From CAZWVM01 sp964637705 (GTDB lineage: Bacteria > UBA8481), in assembly GCA_964637705.1 (NCBI GenBank), contig CAZWVM010000001.1, positions 1 through 64,000 of the forward strand: DNA of 64,000 nt. Reading direction: 5' to 3'. The notes below the pieces were generated by a model, which was not told the DNA's origin, made no database searches, and saw only the letters and a program-made list of their open reading frames with translations. Made by a program: the position numbers and the translations under genes. Below are positions 27,301-32,672 of the stretch, piece after piece. The stretch's first letter is position 1. Each line of letters begins with the position of its first letter.

Positions 27301-27541
27301 CCCGACGGAGCGCGTCCGCATCGAGCGACCCGGTGAGACGAAGGGCGACCGGGATATTGTAGGCGGCGGAGCCTCCCTCCATCATCCGGTCGATGACCCA
27401 GAGGCGCTTCTGGGCGTGAGAGAGATCCCAGCCCTTCTCCTCCTTCCGGGCGAAGAAACCGGCATCGCGCAGTTCCTGGAGCGCCGCGCGGTCGCCGGCG
27501 CGCGCGCGCGCCTTGAGATCCCGAACCCGTGATTCGTCCAT
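15350..27541 (-). CDS. NRPS: C-A-PCP-C-A-PCP-E-C-A-PCP-C (Tyr/Phe, D-Val, Asn)
   Basis: 4063 aa. Start 27541: the ATG overlaps the stop of the radical SAM gene (TGATG), and upstream frame is non-family sequence. Domains: C1 38-470; A1 495-980; PCP1 1000-1065 (S1026); C2 1085-1510; A2 1535-2030; PCP2 2045-2115 (S2079); E 2130-2550 (HHLAIDG, 2262-2268); C3 2590-3020 (HHILLDG, 2724-2730, D-acceptor type); A3 3045-3530; PCP3 3548-3612 (S3577); C4 3635-4063 (HHIVGDG, 3764-3770). Hand-read pockets: A1 DASTIAAVCK (near Tyr/Phe codes), A2 DAFWLGGTFK (Val, then epimerised), A3 DLTKVGEVGK (Asn). C1 has HHIVFDE (169-175), with Glu in place of the final Gly. The protein ends in a free C domain, which serves the A-PCP-TE protein at 10826-14200. 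A short N-terminal helix-rich segment (1-36) is probably the docking region for the preceding one-module NRPS. Confidence 0.93.
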   Translation of the reverse strand: MDESRVRDLKARARAGDRAALQELRDAGFFARKEEKGWDLSHAQKRLWVIDRMMEGGSAAYNIPVALRLTGSLDADALRRALSALVARHESLRTAFREVEGVPRQFIVAPPDIELPLHDLSGTSDPEAAARAAVARDAEEPFDLARAPLLRARLFRLDPASHVLLLNIHHIVFDERSTSVFVKDLAALYRAFRAGAASALPPLAIQYKDYAAWQAKRLAGPEAEALRAYWRGKLGGRPEPLALPLDRPRPAVQAFEGDLVERALDPGAFGRLEEIARARGMSAFMALVAALEVLFHRVTGSEEIVIGTTAAGRDRKELEGQIGFYVNALALRDALAPSLTFDEVLGRARATCMEAYEHQAYPFDRLVEELELERDLSRSPLFDVMLVVSDEGTPILELEDLSISLFDAGRVSAKFDLTFDFVRAAGGWTLRIIYATRLFDRDRIERLADLLGRIVAEVTSAPARAIGEIDLVGPEEREILEGLSRGPVRDRPCDRSIVDLFDEQVARTPDAPAAGVPGAPPLSYRRLRERSIAIAEAIAGLADLAPGDRIALRTDRGVDRIAAILGIMRAGCAYLPIDPALPDERCRFLLEDSGARAVLVEDRFTGGPIGVPVIGLADLANGTRGIPVAPAPGDVAYVIYTSGSTGAPKGVEVRHDGFVNMILAQVEAFGIVPADAVVQFASASFDASLSEIFMALLAGARLVLPDDETLKNPADLVRVIREERITVATIPPPYIRILGWEKLKALRCLITAGEEAVPDAGALTECGTRYWNAYGPTEFSVCATMGLVDPRVEPPARVPIGRPIANCAVHILEPGGTALRPLGLDGEICLAGPGLARGYLGRPSLTAEKFVTVDLAGRGPVRLYRTGDLGRWRPDGTIEFLGRVDHQVKVRGYRVEPGEIESALRRLEGVREAAVVARDAELVAYVVADGSTARGAADLRAALARGLPPYMIPEHFVFLDALPRTASGKLDRKALPAAVRGDAGGGTSSRAPRNESERRLLAVWNEVLGTARTGVEERFLDLGGNSLKAILLVSRVLSELGARITIRDVFERGTVASLAERLRLAGGAPGFAPIPPAPPASDHALSHAQRRLWTIERMGEGVGAYHIPGALAIRGPLDPDRLRAALEALAVRHESLRTVFRERDGEPRQVVLDRVPLDFEIVDRRGAEPGAVDEAAIRGEIEEDSHRLFDLEKGPLFRVRLFRTGASAWILYLNMHHIVSDGWSIEVLFRDLLALYGSGTGDGARLPALRVHYKDFAAWQNERLSAGNAAASRDHWTRVLGDEIPVLDLPSDRPRPAVRSFRGSSVVRRLDAALSRRLREEARRRDATPAALWLALLYQLLHRVTGAPEIVVGMPATFREHPDLEHQVGFFVNMLPLRLSLDPSESSVALLGRTSDLLRESFAHKDYPYDRLVEELAIRRDMGRNPLFDVVLSVQEQGRQEPGVPGLATSPFPFASRTSKFDLTVFASEDAAGAWEVTLEFDTALFDEERIARLAGQFERLLASVLDAPDRPVGEQELMTAAERHAVLETFAGIETAYPRDRSMAAVFEDIAATHPDREAVATERGSLTYAALNGRANLLARRLRDDHGLRPEEPVGLLLRRSERTAIALLGILKAGGAYLPLDPAAPTARTRFLLADAGCRLVISEEEFAATVLAGLPGVVTVGMKTLGDGTETNLPAVGSSSSLAYIMYTSGSTGEPKGSLIEQKSVLRLVLSTNYIALDPGHRILQTGSLAFDASTFEFWGALLNGGTICLPPENALLEVTEFGALVERFRATTAWLTASLFNQMVEADSGVFRGLTHLLTGGERLSAPHVKRVREAFPNLVLINGYGPTENTTFTACHRIEAVDTGDIPIGRPIANTKVWILDRALRPVPIGVPGEICAGGDGLSRGYLNRPELTAEKFVTVEIGGVPRRLYRTGDVGWWNTDGTLSIAGRLDDQVKIRGFRVEIGEVEAALRRVPGVADAAVVPRRTAIGTTELVGYCAAAPDVDPGVIRGILGQDLPAYMIPSHIVRLDRLPLTPNGKIDKRALPGLSGERAPGPVAEARGPAEEALLAAWRDLLGRPVIGRDENYFDLGGDSIRAIQVVSRMRKAGWNLKVRDLFSHPTAAALASCMTPYAAGIGRDEDPGGPAPLTPIQRWFVRVQGRVLPRFNQSVMLGAFGAGASDAVDEERLRGALVGLVERHAMLRAVFRASAAGVVQETAAPADPALEVVDLRGAPDPDAALAAYADRVQGSIDPERGPILRVLLARRAGGDRVLVVVHHLAIDGVSWRILLEDLEALYRGGAVEAPTASFGAWARRWEARVSEGAFDGEREFWSAIVASGAAPLSFDIEDAPPGTFGDAATVEMEFGPEETRQILEEGLRAFGAGADVLLLAALGRALRAWQGRDETLIALESHGRAMERVGLDVARTVGWFTAIHPFRLALSGASIGDEVMRVKEDLRRIPDEGLGFGALDIDLPPSISFNYLGRFGSRDGGDEAFAFAGESRGREIAPEAVRSHHLDVSGLVAGDRLGLSITYSGRRYRRATMEALAASLRGEVLAVAGHCAARACLERTPSDFSSRVTSHWTLDEYRLFLAREGIPAGEVEDVLPLTPMQEGFLFQRRLDPGSSAYQLQMTFRLRGALDVAAYREAWSDLVRRHAILRTSFHDEERGRPVQVVRSMRTPEFRFEDLSGLDDASREARLAEFRKGDLARRFDLARDPLLRIAVFSTGPDRYESIWSYHHILLDGWSLGVLYRELTEAYAARAAGRVPDAVPSRPFAAFVRWLEERDRDAGAAFWRESLAGFEEATMLAPPVETASAYDFRETIVEAPEGLTGAVADLAARLGVTSYSVMQAAWSVVLSRHAGADDVVFGSVVSGRPPGLLGVEETVGLFINAIPVRARVSGEATFASLARDLQAAALAAEEHHHVPLAEIQKLASPGVTLFDHILVYENYPVDREVADGTSAGRSGLAVEAFEAHDESHYDLNLVLIPGDRLQLRFSYNGRVHDPDRVERLAGHLLAALAAGVAEPEHSVAAIEILPEADRIAIAAALRGPARTAPAPGTFLDLFAAAVAREPGAAAVRADGVTRSYRDLDEESSRLASWIRDRIAPRPDDRIGILLDRSDRLVVALLAVMKAGAAYVPIDPAYPPDRIAHIAGDSASRAVITDERHAHAAGPGRIRLDEVWGEAMATPIGPLPPPDPASLAYVIYTSGSTGRPKGCAIEHRNLAHYLEWAARAYFTDASAGSFGLFTSLSFDLTVTSLFLPLVRGRTLVVAPPAAETHEALRAMLDPGNEVDALKITPSHIAMIPDLGIERTNVALAVVGGEALRPEQVAILHRLNPAMAVWNEYGPTETTVGCIVKRVEPGARAITIGRPIDETSIALLDASRRPVPLGARGEIWIGGAGVGRGYLGRPDLTAERFVEIDGRLMYRTGDRGLLRADGDLDYLGRADDQVKIRGHRIEPGEVEEAIGALPFVKDCAVVARRDAAGETRLVACVVYRDRRDEGRVPVELARVLPAPLVPSAFVTLDRLPLTPNGKVDRKALPDPFASAAGAACGEAPRPGLEEEIAAIWREVLGVETVGRTDSFFALGGHSLKATQVVSRILRRLERRVPLAAFIREPTIENLARIAATEDPGRGEDRIPRAPSAPDYALSHAQHRLWLLHHIEGGETAYNMPFAFRARNVALDERLLEAALAALIARHEALRTAFVVRDGEPRQEILASCPFRIGMQRLEPGVDVEARIREFAAREARTPFDLASPPLMRLTVVRGPEDLFVLFTMHHIVGDGWSGLVLARELMTLYDAAATGRAPALAPLTVHYKDFSEWQNAKGFAEDEAYWLGALENAPERIALPYDSAPGPLSLFQGDVVRVRLDAATTARLRGLAAARNTTLSNVTLALFGLLLNRLTAQDDLVVGLSVANRNHPDLEHLIGFFVNMLPIRFRFEPDMELEELVDRTARTTTAAFAHQDYPFDRLVRRINPDRLSNRQPLLNVVYAFQNFGDVKIEAGETAGRAAPPTGADGAGALEPVDFTFGTSKFDLTLFAAEEADGLALVLEYDSSLFRRESAERMLATYARFCGRV

Positions 27542-29211
27542 CACTCGTCCGCCCAGAGCAGCGCCAGCTCGTCCTCCGAGGCCGGAGCGATCTCGCCGCC
27601 GGCCGGAGCCGCCTGCCGGGCGCGGGCCCTCGCGGCCAACTCGTTCACCGTCGCTGCCGACGGCGCGCCCGCGTCGATCGTCTCGCCGACCGCGCGGTTC
27701 CAGGCACGGAGATAGTCCTTCACCTGGGGCACGGAGAGGCCGGCGCGCTGGAGGTAGAAGAGGCTCCACATCTCGAACCCGTTCTGGGGAAGCCAGAGCG
27801 AGCCGCGGATCGACCGGAAGATCCGGTCGACGATTTCATTGGCTTCGTCGGCATTCATCGTCGCGTGGGACCAGTTGAAGGCGGAGCCGCGGATCGCGAG
27901 TTCCTCGCGCCGCGTCCAGACGGGCGTGACAGGGTCGCAGTACCAGAGCTGGGCGCGGTGGAAATCGGGCCGCGCCTCCTCGATGAGCGCGATCGTCTCC
28001 TCGACCGTCTCCCTCGTCTCTCCGGGGAACCCGACGACGAGATTGGCGTGCGTCAGGATCCCGGCCTCGCGGAAACGCGGGATCACGTCGAGGTAGTTCC
28101 GGCGGCGGGAGGTCTTGTTCATGGCCTGGAGCATGCGGTCGCTCCCGGACTCGACGCCCAGGAAGACCCCCTCGCAGCCGGCCTCGGCCATCAGCCCGAT
28201 CGTGCGCTCGTCGGCATGGTCGCTCCGGAAGAAGCTGTTCCACCGGAAGGGAAACTTCCGGCGGATCATCATCTCGAGGATCTCGTGGAACCGGTTCTTC
28301 GGCACGTTGAAGGTGTCGTCGAGGACGGTGAGCGTGGTGACGCCGCCGATCGCGGCGATGGCGTCGAGTTCCTGCTCGACGAGGTCCGCGGCCAGGAACC
28401 GGTAGCGGCCCGCGCGGCGCGGGAAGCCGCAGAAGGCGCAGGAGAAGGGGCAGGAGCGGGCGGTGCGGAGCGAGACGAAGGGACCGAAGGCCTCGCGCGG
28501 GAAGAGCGCGTAATCGACCCTGTTCTCCTCGAGACCGTTCGCCTCGGGTTCCGCCGCGGCGATCACGTACGTTCCGTCCGCGTCGCGGCGGGCGAGGTTC
28601 GGGATCGCGCGGAGCCGCGCCTCCCCTCCGCCCGCTTTCAGGGCGTCGATGAGCCGCGCAAGGGTGAGCTCTCCCTCGGACTCGATCACGTAGAAGTCGG
28701 CGTCCATGTAGTCGAAGAGCTGGCGGATCTCGTCCTCCGAGGCGGCGGCCGGGAGGTTGGCGATGAAGGGGCCGCCCACGACGATCTTCACCTCGTCGTT
28801 CCGCTCGCGGATGAACCGGATCACCTCGAGGATCGGGTGGGCGGAGACGTGGAGCGTGGTGGTGATCGCGACGGTGCGGATGCCGCCGGCGGCGAGCTTG
28901 GCGGCCAGGGCCTCCTTCTCGATTTGGAAGCGGTTGACGAAGTCGAAGGTATGGCCGCGGCGGTGGAGGAAGGTGCCGAGGTGGAGGATCGTCGGCCAGA
29001 GGAAGTCGGTGTTGTGATACGGCGCGCCCCAGGGCGTGGGACCGGCGAAGTGCGTCATCGCGCCGAGCGCATGAAGGGGACGGCCGTCGATCCGGGCGAA
29101 GGCCAGCCGCAGGTCGCGCCAGGCGCCGGAGTCCTCGCCCATGGACCGGACCATCTCGACGTACTCCCCGAAGTTCCCGTCGTTGTGACCGATGATGAGG
29201 CAGTCGATCAT
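27541..29211 (-). CDS. Cobalamin-binding radical SAM enzyme, PhpK-like
   Basis: 556 aa. An N-terminal B12-binding-type domain (about 80-200; VAITTTLHVSAHPILEV, KIVVGGPFI) precedes a radical SAM domain with the cluster motif C254-x3-C258-x2-C261 (SCPFSCAFC) and the later VESGSDRM and VVGFPGETRETV. The opening DCLIIGHNDGNF and the overall layout resemble the PhpK family, named for a P-methyltransferase but widespread in NRPS clusters. A C-methylation on an unreactive carbon of the peptide or a carrier-bound intermediate is the likely reaction, by analogy. Its last 16 residues (APASEDELALLWADE region) closely match the tail of the preceding NRPS, which suggests docking to the assembly line. Overlaps: ATGA with the gene before, TGATG with the one after. 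Confidence 0.82.
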   Translation of the reverse strand: MIDCLIIGHNDGNFGEYVEMVRSMGEDSGAWRDLRLAFARIDGRPLHALGAMTHFAGPTPWGAPYHNTDFLWPTILHLGTFLHRRGHTFDFVNRFQIEKEALAAKLAAGGIRTVAITTTLHVSAHPILEVIRFIRERNDEVKIVVGGPFIANLPAAASEDEIRQLFDYMDADFYVIESEGELTLARLIDALKAGGGEARLRAIPNLARRDADGTYVIAAAEPEANGLEENRVDYALFPREAFGPFVSLRTARSCPFSCAFCGFPRRAGRYRFLAADLVEQELDAIAAIGGVTTLTVLDDTFNVPKNRFHEILEMMIRRKFPFRWNSFFRSDHADERTIGLMAEAGCEGVFLGVESGSDRMLQAMNKTSRRRNYLDVIPRFREAGILTHANLVVGFPGETRETVEETIALIEEARPDFHRAQLWYCDPVTPVWTRREELAIRGSAFNWSHATMNADEANEIVDRIFRSIRGSLWLPQNGFEMWSLFYLQRAGLSVPQVKDYLRAWNRAVGETIDAGAPSAATVNELAARARARQAAPAGGEIAPASEDELALLWADE

Positions 29212-32200
29212 GGCCGGGATTCCCCCTCGTCCAGGAGCGCGAGTTCCTCGGCGCTCGGCGGGGCGACATCGACCGGGAGGATCTCGTCGAGGGACGCGGA
29301 GCGCCCGGCCAGGCGCGCGGCGAGCGCGGCTGCGGTCGGCGCGCGGAAGAGATCGGCAAGCTCGACCGAGACACCGAGCGCCTCCTGCAGGAGATAGGCC
29401 GCGCGGGTGGCGCGAAGGCTGTGGCCGCCGAGCGAGAAGAAGTCGTCGTGGATTCCCACGCGATCCCGCTCGAGGACGCGGGCGAAGATGTCGCGGACCA
29501 CCCGTTCCCGCTCGTCACGCGGCTCCATGGCCGCGGCCGGCTCCATCGAGCCCTCGTGCAGGGTGACGCTGGGCGTCGCGATGCTGCGCGGGGGTGGCAG
29601 GGAGCGGCGGTCGATCTTGCCGTTGGGGGTCAGGGGGAGTCTCGCGAGCGTCACGAAGATCGACGGGATCATGTATTCCGGCAGGGTCCGCGCCAGCAAG
29701 GGGCGCAGGCGGTCCGAGTCGAAGGCCTCCGTCGCGCCCGGTTCCCGCGGAACGACGTAGGCGACGAGTTCCTTCTCTCCCTCGGCGTCATCGCAGGCGA
29801 CGACGACCGACTCGAGGATCTCCGGCCATTTCGCGAGCGCGGCCTCGACCTCCCCCGTCTCGATCCGGTAGCCGCGGACCTTGACCTGGTGATCGTCGCG
29901 GCCGAGAAAATCGAGCGTGCCGTCCTCGCGCCAGGCGGCCCGGTCGCCGGTTCGATACATCCGACGGGCGCCCGTGCCGCACACGTCGATCATCGCGAAC
30001 CGTTCCGAGGTCAGCCCGGGGCGTCCCCGGTACCCACGTGCCACGCCGTCTCCCCCGATGACGAGGTCGCCGGGAAGGCCGACCGGGACCGGCTGCCCGG
30101 CGGCATCCAGGACGCGGACGATCGTCCCGCCGATCGGGCGGCCGATCGGGACGACGGGCACCGCCTCCCACGCCGACGGATGCCCTTCGACCTTCATCGT
30201 CGTGGACCAGATGGTCGTCTCGGTCGGGCCGTACATGTTCCAGACCTCGCAGCCGGCGCGCAGGAGCTGCGCGACGAGGCGTCCGGAGACGGCCTCTCCA
30301 CCGACCAGGGCCTTGAAACCCGGGCGCGGTTTCCACCCGGCCATGAAGAGCATCTTCCAGGTGGCGGGCGTGGCCTGCATCACCGTGGCGCCGCTCTCCC
30401 GCAGGAGCCCGGCGAGCCGCGCGGGCTCGGTCGCCTCGCGGCGCGTCGCGACCACGGTGCACGCCCCGGTGACGAGCGGGAGGAAGAGCTCGAGGCCGGC
30501 GATGTCGAAGGAGACGGTGGTGACGGCGAGGAGCCGATCGTCGGCGCGCAGGCCCGGATCCTCCTGCATCGCGAGCAGGAAGTTCGCGAGGTTGCGCTGC
30601 GTCACCTCGACGCCCTTGGGCGTGCCGGTCGATCCCGAGGTATAGATGATGTATGCGACGGCGTCGGGCCGGGCGGGCGGACGCGGAGGCGCGTCGTTCC
30701 CGTCCGCGCACGCCTCCTCCAGCGTCATCGTGAGCGGGGCGCCGGGCGGCGCGGCTCCGTCGGCGAGCAGGAGTCGCGCGCCCGCATCGCGGATCATGAA
30801 GTCGAGGCGATCGGCGGGAAAACCGGGATCGAGCGGCAGGTACGCGGCGCCGGCCTTCCAGATCCCGAGGAGCGCGGCCACCATGCGGCCCGTCCGCTCG
30901 GTGCAGACCGCCACCGTGTCCCCCGGGACGACGCCGCCCCGGGCCAGCCGCGCGGCCACGCGATCCGCGAGGCGTCCGAGCGCCCCGTACGTGAGCCGGT
31001 CCTGACCGCTCACGACCGCGATCGTGTCCGGGGAACGCTCGATGAGGCGCTCGATCATCTCGAGCGGCATCCGCTCGAGATCGTACGCACCGTGCCGCGT
31101 CCCCCAGGTCTCGAGAAGCTCTCGGCGTTCACCGGCCGTGACATGCTCAAGCTGCGCGACCGGGCGGCGGGGGTTCGCGATCGCGTCGCGGATCAACGCG
31201 ACCAGGTGCGTCCCCATGCGCCGGATGCGGGCGGGCGCGAAGAGATCGGTGCGATACTCGATGGCCGCCGCGATCCCGTCGGATCCCTCGTGGAAGTTGA
31301 ATGTCAGGTCGAATTTCGCGGTCCCCGTGTGCCCGCTCACCGCCTCCACCGCGACGTCCCGGAGCGCGAGACCGGAGGAGGCAGCCTGCTGGTTCTGCAG
31401 GATCACCATGACGTCGAAGAGCGGGGAGCGGCCGAGGTCGCGGTCGAGGGCGAGGTCGGAGACGAGGAGATCGAAGGGGTAGGAGGCGTGATCGAAGGCC
31501 TCGGCCGCGTTCCGCCCGACCGCGGCCAGGAAGTCCTCGAAGGGAAGAGCCCCGGGGATCGCGTCACGCAGGACGAGCGTGTTGATGAAGAGACCGATGA
31601 GCGGTTCGATATCGACGTGGTCGCGGCCGGCGACGGGGGTTCCCACGAGGATCTCCGCGGCACCGGTGTAGCGATGGAGGAGCGCCTTGACCGCGGCGGC
31701 CAGGCCCATGAAGAGCGTGACACCGGCCTTGCGGCAGAGATCCTTCAGCCCGGCGGTCGTCGCGGCGTCGATCGGGAAGGTCTCCTCGGCGCCCGCGAAA
31801 CCCTGCACGGCCGGGCGCGGGAAATCGGACGGAAGATCGAGAGCCGGGAGGGGCGCGGCCAGCCGGGCGGTCCAGTAGCGGCGCAGGTCGGCGAGACCGG
31901 CGGGATCATCGACGAGCCGGTTCCGCCAGGCCGCGTAGTCGCGGTATTGGACGCGAAGTTCCGGGAGGAGCGGCAGGCGGGCCTCCCGGATCGCGGCGTA
32001 GAACTCACCGATCTCCCTCCCGAGGACCGCAATGGAGACGCCGTCGGAGACGGCGTGGTGAAGTGAAACGGCGAGGAGATGGCGGGCGGGCGCCGCGCGA
32101 TAGAGCTCGACGCCGAAGAGCGGCCCGCGCGCGAGATCGAAGGCGCGGCCGAGGAAGGCTCGCGCTCGCGCGACCGCCGCGGTCCCGGGATCGGGCTCAC

Positions 32201-32672
32201 GGGTGAGGTCGAAGAAGGAGAAGAGAAGCTCGATCGACGGCGCCACACGCTGGAACGGCACGCCCTCGACCGACTCGATGACGGTCCGCAGCGACTCGTG
32301 GCGGGCCGCGATGCCCGCGAAGGCGGCGCGCAGGGCGTCGATGTCGAGGGGCCCGTTCAGCCAGTGCAGGAGCGGCACGTTGTACGCGGCGGATGCGCCC
32401 TCGAGCCGCTCGAGGATCCAGAGTCGGCGCTGGCCCGGCGACGGTTCGTAGCGCGGTGCATCGGGCAGGCGCGGGATCTCCTCGCCCCCGGCACGCCCCC
32501 GCGCCTCGGCCTCGAGCCGGGCCAGGAGTTCCGCCTCGCAGGCCTTGATCCGGCCCTTGCGCTCGTCCGTCATAGCGCCCGCCGGCGCGCGGAAGCGGAT
32601 GCGCCCTCCCTCGACCCACAACCGGATGCCCGCGCGCGCCATCTCCCCGAGGAGCTCGTCCACGCGGCTCAT
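29208..32672 (-). CDS. One-module NRPS: TubC_N docking - C - A - PCP (Gly)
   Basis: 1154 aa. Residues 1-55 form a TubC-type N-terminal docking domain (beta-hairpin GIRLWVEGGRIRFRAP). C 75-505 (HHAVSDG, 205-211); A 535-1028; PCP 1055-1122 (S1085 in LGGHSLRA). The hand-read pocket DILQLGMIWK differs in one residue from the classic glycine code. The C-terminus (1128-1154) is a flexible acidic tail, VAPPSAEELALLDEGE, typical of short linear docking motifs. The ATG overlaps the PKS stop (ATGA), and the stop overlaps the radical SAM start (ATGA). It should receive the chain from the PKS through the docking domain and pass a glycyl-extended chain to the 4063-aa NRPS. Confidence 0.92.
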   Translation of the reverse strand: MSRVDELLGEMARAGIRLWVEGGRIRFRAPAGAMTDERKGRIKACEAELLARLEAEARGRAGGEEIPRLPDAPRYEPSPGQRRLWILERLEGASAAYNVPLLHWLNGPLDIDALRAAFAGIAARHESLRTVIESVEGVPFQRVAPSIELLFSFFDLTREPDPGTAAVARARAFLGRAFDLARGPLFGVELYRAAPARHLLAVSLHHAVSDGVSIAVLGREIGEFYAAIREARLPLLPELRVQYRDYAAWRNRLVDDPAGLADLRRYWTARLAAPLPALDLPSDFPRPAVQGFAGAEETFPIDAATTAGLKDLCRKAGVTLFMGLAAAVKALLHRYTGAAEILVGTPVAGRDHVDIEPLIGLFINTLVLRDAIPGALPFEDFLAAVGRNAAEAFDHASYPFDLLVSDLALDRDLGRSPLFDVMVILQNQQAASSGLALRDVAVEAVSGHTGTAKFDLTFNFHEGSDGIAAAIEYRTDLFAPARIRRMGTHLVALIRDAIANPRRPVAQLEHVTAGERRELLETWGTRHGAYDLERMPLEMIERLIERSPDTIAVVSGQDRLTYGALGRLADRVAARLARGGVVPGDTVAVCTERTGRMVAALLGIWKAGAAYLPLDPGFPADRLDFMIRDAGARLLLADGAAPPGAPLTMTLEEACADGNDAPPRPPARPDAVAYIIYTSGSTGTPKGVEVTQRNLANFLLAMQEDPGLRADDRLLAVTTVSFDIAGLELFLPLVTGACTVVATRREATEPARLAGLLRESGATVMQATPATWKMLFMAGWKPRPGFKALVGGEAVSGRLVAQLLRAGCEVWNMYGPTETTIWSTTMKVEGHPSAWEAVPVVPIGRPIGGTIVRVLDAAGQPVPVGLPGDLVIGGDGVARGYRGRPGLTSERFAMIDVCGTGARRMYRTGDRAAWREDGTLDFLGRDDHQVKVRGYRIETGEVEAALAKWPEILESVVVACDDAEGEKELVAYVVPREPGATEAFDSDRLRPLLARTLPEYMIPSIFVTLARLPLTPNGKIDRRSLPPPRSIATPSVTLHEGSMEPAAAMEPRDERERVVRDIFARVLERDRVGIHDDFFSLGGHSLRATRAAYLLQEALGVSVELADLFRAPTAAALAARLAGRSASLDEILPVDVAPPSAEELALLDEGESRP

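Noticed and set aside
27542..27769. Upstream extension of the 4063-aa NRPS frame
   Set aside because: It overlaps the radical SAM gene and has no NRPS-like sequence; the TGATG overlap at 27541 gives a natural start.
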